A DNA stretch of 13,377 bases from Candidatus Brocadiia bacterium (lineage in GTDB: Bacteria > Planctomycetota > PUPC01 > DSUN01), in NCBI GenBank assembly GCA_016782825.1, contig JADHXT010000059.1, positions 1 through 13,377 of the forward strand, read 5' to 3'. Position numbers and translations under genes: made by a program. Positions 1 through 5,512 of this stretch are shown here, piece after piece. Below the pieces are notes generated by a model. That model worked only from the letters and a program-made list of their open reading frames with translations. It had not been told where the DNA came from and searched no databases. Position 1 is the first letter of the stretch; the number at the start of each line of letters is the position of its first letter.

Positions 1-768
1 GCGTCCTTGCCTGAGCCGAAACTCGACTCGCTGGTCGCGCACACGGTGCGGGGTGCCCAGGGCATTGGGCTGTGTCCCATCCTGCCGCCTCACCACCACT
101 TGCGTCCGCCACGACGGAATCTGGTGAGAAGTGCGGGCTGGCTCCGCGAGGCCCTCGAGCGGCCGACACTCGCCTGGCTCATCCTGACCGGCGCCGCGGC
201 CGGTCTCTGCTTGCACACACACTCGACCGGCCTGCTCGGCCTGGCCATCCTGTCGCTGATCTGCATCCTCCGGTCACGGGCACCGCTGCTGCGCCGCGCG
301 GGGCAACTCGCCGTGATGCTGGGGGCCGCGCTGCTCTGCGGCGGCCCGCGCTACATCGGGAACATCGTCGATCACGGCAACCCATTGCGCGCCGACGTCG
401 CGGTCATGACGCTGCCCCAGGTCGACCTCAACGAGTACATGCACCGCGACCGCGGCCTCGAGACGGTCGCGGACCGCGTGCTCAACGGCTGCCTCAAAGG
501 CTTCAAGAAGTGGGACGAATCCGGCGTGGCTCACTGGCTGTTCGCCGCGGCCATGATCTTCGCATTCCGGCAGGCCCGTGGGGACGACCTCTCGACGATC
601 TTCCTGTGGGTCGTCGCGATCTACTACGCACTCGTCGTCGCCTCCGTCGCCGCAGGCGTGACGGTGATGGTCCGCAACGACCGCTACGCACTCACCGTGC
701 AGCCCTTCGTGGTCTACCACGCCGCCTTGTTCCTGGGTCGTTTCTATGACCGGCTCAACCATCGGTAA
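1..768 (+). CDS. GT39/ArnT-like membrane protein, C-terminal membrane part (5' partial)
   Basis: The reading frame is open at the left edge, so the true start lies outside the window. Hydrophobic segments appear at about 172-216, 217-270, 298-345, 538-570, 598-660 and 700-735. A polar loop carrying a YIGNIVDHGNP stretch (about 352-385) resembles the periplasmic loop that follows mid-protein helices in GT39/ArnT-type polyprenyl-phosphate-sugar glycosyltransferases. The segment NDRYALTVQPF (about 676-708) fits the RY-x-LP-type segment before their last helices. The first 45 or so residues are Pro/His/Arg-rich and not membrane-like, which is odd for this position and may mark an upstream frame error. 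The frame ends 23 bases inside the next CDS, which carries the expected last helix and soluble domain. Family assignment is by pattern only; a generic multi-spanning membrane protein is the alternative. Confidence 0.55.
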   Translation, partial: ASLPEPKLDSLVAHTVRGAQGIGLCPILPPHHHLRPPRRNLVRSAGWLREALERPTLAWLILTGAAAGLCLHTHSTGLLGLAILSLICILRSRAPLLRRAGQLAVMLGAALLCGGPRYIGNIVDHGNPLRADVAVMTLPQVDLNEYMHRDRGLETVADRVLNGCLKGFKKWDESGVAHWLFAAAMIFAFRQARGDDLSTIFLWVVAIYYALVVASVAAGVTVMVRNDRYALTVQPFVVYHAALFLGRFYDRLNHR

Positions 769-1816
769 GCGAATCCTGTTTGTCCTCGCGTGCGTGGGGG
801 CCACCGTGCCCTTGCGCGGATCGGTGAAACGGGCCGCGCGGGGAGCAACGCAGGGCGGCGTTGATCGCCGGGGAGATGAGCTCGCCCGCCTCGCTCGCAG
901 GAGCGAGCGCTTCTCGGCCCTCCAACACGTCCGACGGGCGGTCCCCAGCGATGCCCTCGTCCTCGTCTTCCGGCTCAACGAGTTCGCCTACTACGCCCGC
1001 CACAAGGTCATCAGCTCCTGGGACCCACGGATGGTCGGCGTCTACACACAGAAGGACGAGAAGGGGGTCTACCGCGAGCTGCTTCGCCTGGGCGTCGACT
1101 ACATCTACGTGCCCAACTACGTGCTCCCGACGGTCGGCAACACCCCGGTGTTCCGCCTGCTCGCCGACCCCGAGGTCTGCGACCTGGTGGACCTCGTCGA
1201 GGGCTATCGTCTCTTGCGGCTGTTGCCGGCCAGGCGTCGGGTCCAACGGGTGCCCATCGTGCTCCCGAACATGGACTTCTCGCTCCGTCGCGAGGAGGGC
1301 AATGGCCCCGACTGGTGGTCGGTGATGACGAAGCCGGAGCGGCCCCCCGAGGGGAGCTGGCGGCTGGAGGCCGGCGAGGGCGGGAGGCCCGCGGTCACCA
1401 TCGAGAGCGATGGCCGCACCAAAGTGCGTCTGTGGTCTGGGCGCGGGCACTACGATGCGCCCCCGTCGACGGCCCTGTGGCGCGGGGCACCGTTCGACGG
1501 ACGCATCGACCCAGAGCTCACCTACTACTTCCGCGCGCGGATTCGGGGCCGCGGCCACTACCGTGTCGATCTGCTCGAGTACACCGACACGGGACAGCTC
1601 GCCGACATCCTCACCCTCTGGAGCGGCGTGCGGGCGAGAGCTCGCGCGGAGGAGTACCGCGACATCGAGTGCCTTTTCAGGCCCTCGCCCACCACGGCGC
1701 AATGCCGCCTGAGCGTCCATGTCACGAACGGGGCGCGACTCTCGATCCAGGACATTGCCATCGACCAGATCGTACCAGCCCAGGGAGCCTCACGCCCAGG
1801 AGAGGCCGCGCCATAG
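746..1816 (+). CDS. Soluble C-terminal part of the GT39-like protein with a jelly-roll-like tail
   Basis: The 356-residue product begins with one hydrophobic helix (about residues 8-22). It continues with a domain typical of the extracytoplasmic end of GT39-like proteins: AVPSDALVLVFRLNE, a tract on Tyr-Tyr and a predicted cleft segment, then LLRLGVDYIYVPNY (about residues 113-126). From about residue 175 a beta-rich segment follows (DPELTYYFRARIRG) that looks like a carbohydrate-binding jelly roll. It starts 23 bases before the upstream stop, with no clear Shine-Dalgarno sequence before the ATG. This fits either translational coupling or, more likely, one gene split by a frameshift, because the helix and domain are what the upstream protein lacks. 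The stop lies 4 bases from the convergent GT2 stop. The enzyme half and function are inferred, not shown. Confidence 0.6.
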   Translation: MTGSTIGKRILFVLACVGATVPLRGSVKRAARGATQGGVDRRGDELARLARRSERFSALQHVRRAVPSDALVLVFRLNEFAYYARHKVISSWDPRMVGVYTQKDEKGVYRELLRLGVDYIYVPNYVLPTVGNTPVFRLLADPEVCDLVDLVEGYRLLRLLPARRRVQRVPIVLPNMDFSLRREEGNGPDWWSVMTKPERPPEGSWRLEAGEGGRPAVTIESDGRTKVRLWSGRGHYDAPPSTALWRGAPFDGRIDPELTYYFRARIRGRGHYRVDLLEYTDTGQLADILTLWSGVRARARAEEYRDIECLFRPSPTTAQCRLSVHVTNGARLSIQDIAIDQIVPAQGASRPGEAAP

Positions 1817-1820
1817 CGCA

Positions 1821-2705
1821 TCACCGCCGCTTCGAGATGAGATCGGCGATCAGGGCGAGGGCGAAGACCTGCACGCCGGCCACGAGGAGCAACAGGTCCG
1901 AGGTCTTGAGGTTCGGCCCGACTCTGGCGTCGTACCACACCAGGTTGGTGAAGCCCTTGACGACGCCGGCAAGGAAGAGGACGGAGGCGAGCGGCACGAG
2001 CACCTTGAGGGGGCGGAAGTAGGTCACCGTGGTCGCGATGAGGAGCAGGAAGCCGAGGGTGTCGCGGACGGGGCGGATCTTCGACGAGCCGGTGCGGGGC
2101 CGCAGCTCGATGGGCACGTAGCGCACGGGCACGTCGTCGCACAGCATCGACAGCGTGAGGGTGGTGGTGAACGAGAAGCGCTGCGAGAGCAGATGCAGGT
2201 AGCGCTCGACCGCCTCGCGGCGGAAGAGCCGCATGCCCGAGTTGAGGTCGGGGATTTTCTCCTCGGCGAGGTAGCTCGCGAGGCACGTGAGCACCCACTT
2301 GGCGAAGCGGCGCGCAATCGGCTGCGCCACCCCGGGCGCCCGCGCGCCCACCACCATCTCCGCCCCCTCGCTCGCCCGCACCATCTCGGGCAGCTTCTCG
2401 ACGGGGTAGCTGCCGTCGCCGTCGACGATGGCGAGCAGATCGTGGGCCGCCTGCCGGATGCCCAGCTTGATCGCCGCGCCGTAGCCCCGGTTCCGCTCCC
2501 GGAACAGCACCCGCACCGACGGCCGCCCCAACGCCGCCGCCTCCGCGACTGCGGCGGTCCCGTCGGTCGAGCCGTCGTCCACCACGATGATCTCGAAGGC
2601 GTCGACCTCCGGCGCCTCCGTCAGCACCGCCTCGAGCTCCTCGAGCACCGCCGGGATGCCCTCGGCCTCGTTGTACGCCGGCACGATCACGCTCAGATTG
2701 GCCAT
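1821..2705 (-). CDS. GT2 family glycosyltransferase, DPM1/GtrB-like, with C-terminal membrane helices
   Basis: This 294-residue protein likely transfers a sugar from a nucleotide donor to polyprenyl phosphate at the cytoplasmic membrane face. The GT-A fold is evident: SVIVPAYNEAEGIP at residues 5-18, IVVDDGSTDGT at 40-50, and the metal-binding DGDGS at 95-99 in the usual context of DPM1-like enzymes (followed by YPVEKLPEM). PDLNSGMRLFRR (152-163) and TGSSKIRPVRD (205-215) match the later conserved blocks. Two hydrophobic helices, about 234-256 and 271-290, anchor the C-terminus. The start at 2705 is chosen because GAGGTGA sits just upstream and a TTGACA/TAGAAT promoter ends at 2726. An ATG 14 codons upstream would lie inside that promoter. 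It could supply the lipid-linked sugar used by the neighbouring GT39-like protein, which is an inference from adjacency. The acceptor and sugar cannot be read from sequence. Confidence 0.92.
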   Translation of the reverse strand: MANLSVIVPAYNEAEGIPAVLEELEAVLTEAPEVDAFEIIVVDDGSTDGTAAVAEAAALGRPSVRVLFRERNRGYGAAIKLGIRQAAHDLLAIVDGDGSYPVEKLPEMVRASEGAEMVVGARAPGVAQPIARRFAKWVLTCLASYLAEEKIPDLNSGMRLFRREAVERYLHLLSQRFSFTTTLTLSMLCDDVPVRYVPIELRPRTGSSKIRPVRDTLGFLLLIATTVTYFRPLKVLVPLASVLFLAGVVKGFTNLVWYDARVGPNLKTSDLLLLVAGVQVFALALIADLISKRR

Positions 2706-2725
2706 GCGGGTCACCTCGGCGCGGC

Positions 2726-2754
2726 ATTCTAGCAGCGGCCCTGTCACGTGTCAA
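2726..2754 (-). promoter_or_regulatory. Sigma-70-like promoter of the GT2 gene
   Basis: Read on the minus strand, TTGACA (2754-2749) is followed by a 17-base spacer and TAGAAT (2731-2726). The predicted transcript start near 2719 leaves a short leader that contains the GAGGTGA ribosome-binding site before the ATG at 2705. Confidence 0.75.
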
Positions 2755-2777
2755 AAACCCTGCCGTCGCGTGGGCGC

Positions 2778-2867
2778 TGTAGGGGCGAACCTCGTGTTCG
2801 CCCGGCCCCCCGACCGAGGGACGGACCTCATTCGCAGGGGCGGGCGAACACAAGGTTCGCCCCTACA
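2778..2867. repeat. Palindromic intergenic element A (27-bp inverted arms)
   Basis: Arms 2778-2804 and 2841-2867 are reverse complements over 27 bases with one mismatch; each begins TGTAGGGGCGAACC when read outward-in. The 36-base centre is GC-rich. No transposase is nearby. The arm has the look of a dispersed REP/MITE-like palindrome, but only this one copy is in the window, so dispersal is an inference. It sits between the divergent GT2 and purM promoters without overlapping either. As RNA it would form a long, stable hairpin. Confidence 0.85.
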
Positions 2868-2895
2868 CGCCGAGGACGCAGGCGGGGGCGCGCGG

Positions 2896-2924
2896 TTGAC
2901 AGGAGCGGGGCCATCCGATACACT
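2896..2924 (+). promoter_or_regulatory. Sigma-70-like promoter of purM
   Basis: TTGACA (2896-2901), 17-base spacer, TACACT (2919-2924). The predicted transcript start near 2932 gives a leader of about 54 bases to the purM ATG. It lies 28 bases downstream of palindromic element A. Confidence 0.7.
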
Positions 2925-2985
2925 CGCCCCCAGCCAGGGCGAGGCGTGGATTCCCGCCGGATCGATGGGGTGCGAGGAGGTGCCC

Positions 2986-4056
2986 ATGAGCCCAGGACTC
3001 ACCTACCGCGCGGCCGGCGTCGATATCGACGCGGGCAACCAGTTCACCGCCGAGATCCGCCAGCACCTCAAGTCGACCTATGGCCCCCAGGTGATCGACA
3101 ACCAGGGCGGCTTCGCCGGGCTCTACTCCATCCCGGGCAACGTCAGCCTCTTCGCGATGCGCTGCAAGAACCCTGTGCTCGTGGCGGGCACCGACGGCGT
3201 CGGCACGAAGCTCAAGGTCGCCCAGCGGGCCGGCGTCCACGACACCGTGGGCATCGACCTCGTGGCGATGTGCGTCAACGACATCCTCGTGCAGGGCGCC
3301 CTCCCCCTCTTCTTCCTCGACTACCTGGCGACGGGGAAGCTCGATCCGCGGGTGAGCGTCGACATCATCAAGGGCGTGGCCGAGGGCTGCCGCCAGGCCG
3401 ACTGCGCGTGCCTGGGCGGCGAGACGGCGGAGATGCCCGGCTTCTACGGCCCAGGCGAGTACGATCTCGCCGGCTTCGCCGTCGGCATGGTCGAGCGGGC
3501 ACGAATGCTCGACGGCCGCAGGAAGGTGAAGCCGGGCGACGTGGTGCTCGGCCTGGCCTCGGCCGGCGTCCACTCCAACGGCTACTCGCTCGTCCGCAAG
3601 CTCTTCTTCGAGCAGGAGCAGATGCCCCTCGATCGCCTCGTGCCCGAGCTCGGCTGCACCCTCGGCGACGAGCTGCTCAAGCCGACCCGCATCTACGTCC
3701 GCTCGATCCGCTCCATCCTCGCCCACTACCGCGTGAAGGGTGTGCTCCACGCGCTCGCCCACATCACCGGCGGCGGTCTCGTCGAGAATCTGCCGCGGGT
3801 GCTCGGCCCGCGTTGCGTGGCGAAGCTCGACAAGGGCTCGTGGCCCCGCCCGCCCATCTTTGCGCTCATGCAGCGCCTGGGGCGCATCGACGAGGCCGAG
3901 ATGTTCCGCGTCTTCAACATGGGCATCGGCATGGCCGCCATCGTCTCGCCCTACTACGCCGACGCCGTCACCCGCCGCCTCGAGCGCCACGGCGAGCACG
4001 TCGCCGTCCTCGGCGAGGTCGTCCGCGGCGACGGCCCCGCCGTCGAGATCCTTTAG
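2986..4056 (+). CDS. purM: Phosphoribosylformylglycinamidine cyclo-ligase (AIR synthetase)
   Basis: PurM closes the imidazole ring in purine biosynthesis: formylglycinamidine ribonucleotide plus ATP gives aminoimidazole ribonucleotide, ADP and phosphate, in the cytosol. At 356 residues it is close to the usual length of about 345. Family hallmarks are in order: TYRAAGVDIDAGN near the N-terminus, AGTDGVGTKLK at 67-77, DLVAMCVNDILVQGA from 91, GGETAEMPGFY from 144, GLASAGVHSNGYSLVRK from 189, HITGGGLVENLPR from 259, and FNMGIGMA near the end. The start at 2986 is set by GAGGAGGTG three bases upstream. An in-frame ATG at 2965 would put this strong ribosome-binding site inside the gene. It stands alone between two palindromic elements, with its own promoter and no other pur gene nearby. 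Its codons end almost entirely in G or C. Confidence 0.97.
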   Translation: MSPGLTYRAAGVDIDAGNQFTAEIRQHLKSTYGPQVIDNQGGFAGLYSIPGNVSLFAMRCKNPVLVAGTDGVGTKLKVAQRAGVHDTVGIDLVAMCVNDILVQGALPLFFLDYLATGKLDPRVSVDIIKGVAEGCRQADCACLGGETAEMPGFYGPGEYDLAGFAVGMVERARMLDGRRKVKPGDVVLGLASAGVHSNGYSLVRKLFFEQEQMPLDRLVPELGCTLGDELLKPTRIYVRSIRSILAHYRVKGVLHALAHITGGGLVENLPRVLGPRCVAKLDKGSWPRPPIFALMQRLGRIDEAEMFRVFNMGIGMAAIVSPYYADAVTRRLERHGEHVAVLGEVVRGDGPAVEIL

Positions 4057-4076
4057 CGCCCGTCTCATAGTGAGCT

Positions 4077-4184
4077 GTGGGAGGGCGAGGCTCCTGCCGA
4101 GCCGCCGTCCGCGCTGGGCGGACGGCCGTCTCGGTGTGATGGGTTACCCCCGTCCGCGGCTCAGCGGGAGCTTCGCCCTCCCAC
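4077..4184. repeat. Palindromic intergenic element B (29-bp inverted arms with inner hairpin)
   Basis: Arms 4077-4105 and 4156-4184 are reverse complements over 29 bases with three mismatches (left arm begins GTGGGAGGGCGAGGCTCC). The centre holds a second, perfect 8-bp hairpin, CCGTCCGC (4105-4112) with GCGGACGG (4118-4125). The sequence is unrelated to element A. It starts 20 bases after the purM stop and could end purM transcripts, but there is no T-run, so a dispersed REP/MITE-like element is the better description. Only one copy is in the window. Confidence 0.8.
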
Positions 4185-4226
4185 CAAGCATCGGGCGCGG
4201 CTCGTTGTGGAACGCGCTCTCAGGAC

Positions 4227-4255
4227 TTGACCCCGCCCCCGATTTCGCGTAATCT
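4227..4255 (+). promoter_or_regulatory. Sigma-70-like promoter of the CBS-domain gene
   Basis: TTGACC (4227-4232), 17-base spacer, TAATCT (4250-4255). The predicted start near 4262 gives a leader of about 40 bases to the ATG at 4305. Confidence 0.6.
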
Positions 4256-4304
4256 TCACGCACGACGGGCCTGACCCATTCCATCCGCTTCCGGGGACGA
4301 GCCG

Positions 4305-4721
4305 ATGCAGATTCGCAAGATCATGCAGACCGACGTGGCGACCCTCCAGCACGACGAGCCGCTCATCGACGCCGTCGAGACCACCGCCAGCGAACGCATC
4401 CGCCACATCCCCGTGCTCGAGGGCAGCCGCCTCGTCGGCATCATCAGCGCCACCGACATCAAGCACGCCACCCCCTCGCCCCTGCTCGAGGGCAACCAGG
4501 CCGACTACCGCAAGATCCTCCACGGCACCCCCGTGAGCCGCATCATGCGCCGCTCGCCCATCACCGCGAGCCCCGACGACTCGCTCGGCACGGTTGTCCG
4601 CCTCATGGTCGACAACAAGATCGGCGCCATCCTCATCGTCGAGGGCGAGCAGCTCGTCGGCATCGTCTCCGAGCTCGACATCCTCCGCACCTACCTCCAG
4701 GTCCTCGAGGTCATCGAGTGA
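4305..4721 (+). CDS. Two-CBS-domain protein
   Basis: The 138-residue protein is made of a pair of CBS domains (a Bateman module) and nothing else. The first spans about residues 5-57, with IRHIPVLEGSRLVGIISATDI as its core (read here as 32-52). The second spans about 77-130 (VSRIMRRSPITASPDDSL, then GAILIVEGEQLVGIVSELDIL). Such stand-alone pairs usually bind adenine nucleotides or S-adenosyl compounds and act as energy or ligand sensors in the cytosol; the ligand here cannot be told. The ATG at 4305 has only a weak purine-rich stretch (GGGGACGA) before it. Its own promoter and the palindromic element separate it from purM, and a new promoter follows it, so it appears monocistronic. Its partner is unknown. 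Confidence 0.92.
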   Translation: MQIRKIMQTDVATLQHDEPLIDAVETTASERIRHIPVLEGSRLVGIISATDIKHATPSPLLEGNQADYRKILHGTPVSRIMRRSPITASPDDSLGTVVRLMVDNKIGAILIVEGEQLVGIVSELDILRTYLQVLEVIE

Positions 4722-4746
4722 CCTCCCGCCTTAGATCACATTAGCC

Positions 4747-4776
4747 TTGACAACCCCGTGTCGGCTGCGGTATGCT
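4747..4776 (+). promoter_or_regulatory. Strong sigma-70-like promoter of the PAD cluster
   Basis: TTGACA (4747-4752), 18-base spacer, TATGCT (4771-4776). It is the only convincing promoter seen before the five-gene cluster 4878-10147, which has no large internal gap. Confidence 0.75.
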
Positions 4777-4783
4777 CCATGAC

Positions 4784-4877
4784 ATGCCATGGGGGGCAAC
4801 GGCTTCGGAGCGGGTGGGAGATCACTGCTAGCGGATCTCTGGTTCTTGGGGGGGTTGGCAGTTAGGAGGGACGTCCA
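4784..4877 (+). promoter_or_regulatory. About 95-base G-rich leader of the PAD cluster
   Basis: The predicted untranslated leader is longer than those of the neighbouring genes. It contains several G-runs (4791-4796, 4812-4814, 4816-4818, 4848-4854) and a weak hairpin, GAGATC (4818-4823) with GATCTC (4834-4839). It ends in a good ribosome-binding site (AGGAGGG, about 4866-4872). No known riboswitch pattern was recognised. Confidence 0.3.
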
Positions 4878-5177
4878 ATGAGACATACTCAGCTGTGGGT
4901 TGCGTCGGTCGTGATCCTATGGGCCATTGGCGCGGTGAGCAGCGTCCGCGCGGCCAACTATGAGACGTGCTTCGCGTTCGACCCTGTGTTCATCCAGGCC
5001 GATCAGCGCCACACCGCGCCTGCCGCCAAGGCACCCCCTACCCGACGCGCGGAAGCTCCACCGGTCAGGCCGCCCTCGCTCCGTTCGTCGCTCGCCAAGC
5101 TGCGTGCGGCCCTCAAGGCGATTTCGGCCCCAGCCGGCCACCCGTCCGCCGGCAACTCAGGGAGGAAGACCCCGTGA
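4878..5177 (+). CDS. Small secreted Arg/Pro-rich protein of unknown function
   Basis: This 99-residue protein was not recognised as a family member. Residues 1-25 form a signal peptide: a short basic start, the hydrophobic core LWVASVVILWAIGAV, and a likely cleavage site after SVRA. The mature part of about 74 residues has one Cys, is rich in Pro and Ala, and has about seven Arg, mostly between residues 43 and 80, so it is probably largely unfolded there. The ATG at 4878 follows AGGAGGG at a good distance. It is the first gene after the 4747 promoter, and its stop overlaps the next start as GTGA, showing translational coupling. Being exported beside a protein-arginine deiminase and having exposed Arg, it is a candidate substrate or partner; that is speculation from context. 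Confidence 0.65.
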   Translation: MRHTQLWVASVVILWAIGAVSSVRAANYETCFAFDPVFIQADQRHTAPAAKAPPTRRAEAPPVRPPSLRSSLAKLRAALKAISAPAGHPSAGNSGRKTP

Positions 5178-5512
5178 CACCCAGCCAGCGGCTCGTGTTG
5201 GTGCGTTGCCTTGCCATCGTCGCGCTCCTCGGCGCGCTCTCATGGCATTGCCCGGCAAGCGGCTGGTGGGACGACGCCGGCCCACAGGCCGATGAGGTGG
5301 GCTACCGCGTCGCCAACTACCCAGAGGAGTTCGAGAACGAAGGCCGCGAGGAGGGAGACGACGCGGAATGCAAATGGGAGTGTGCGGACAGCAGGTCGAC
5401 CGAGTGGTACATCACCGAGGCCAATGCCGATGTGCGCTACAAGCCCGAGGGTGGCAGCTATGCCCATGTGAACGGCGAGGATGGCGAGGGCTCGGTCGAA
5501 CAACGGGAGTGA
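5174..5512 (+). CDS. Signal-peptide-bearing acidic protein; probable N-terminal part of the PAD
   Basis: A GTG start at 5174 overlaps the previous stop (GTGA) and is preceded by GGAGGAAG (about 5161-5168). The 112-residue product has a signal peptide (core LVRCLAIVALLGALSW, cleavage near ASG at residues 28-30). A highly acidic mature part follows (EEFENEGREEGDDAE), with two close Cys and a beta-like stretch, ANADVRYKPEGGSYAHVNG. It ends at a TGA that again forms a GTGA overlap with the PAD frame. The beta-like pattern appears to run on into the first residues of the PAD frame (KRIWVEYWPG). Read together they would give one exported protein of about 1,080 residues. Whether it is a real separate gene, a recoding site or an indel artefact cannot be settled here. 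Confidence 0.7.
   Translation: MTPSQRLVLVRCLAIVALLGALSWHCPASGWWDDAGPQADEVGYRVANYPEEFENEGREEGDDAECKWECADSRSTEWYITEANADVRYKPEGGSYAHVNGEDGEGSVEQRE

Noticed and set aside
2587..2985. N-terminal extension of purM upstream of 2986
   Set aside because: It would run through palindromic element A, the purM promoter and the GT2 gene start, and the strong GAGGAGGTG site fixes the start at 2986.
4105..4125. Hairpin after purM as an intrinsic terminator
   Set aside because: No T-run follows and it sits symmetrically inside the larger palindromic element B, so it is better treated as part of that element.
2778..4184. Composite transposon or mobile island formed by the two palindromic elements around purM
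   Set aside because: The two elements differ in sequence, so they cannot act as matching ends, and purM is a housekeeping gene with host-like codon use and no transposase.
4784..4877. Known riboswitch in the PAD leader
   Set aside because: No conserved core of a riboswitch class I know could be matched by eye.
5368..5508. Start of the PAD at the in-frame ATG 5368
   Set aside because: The added residues are Arg/Cys-rich, out-of-frame reading of the upstream signal-peptide gene, and no ribosome-binding site precedes that ATG.
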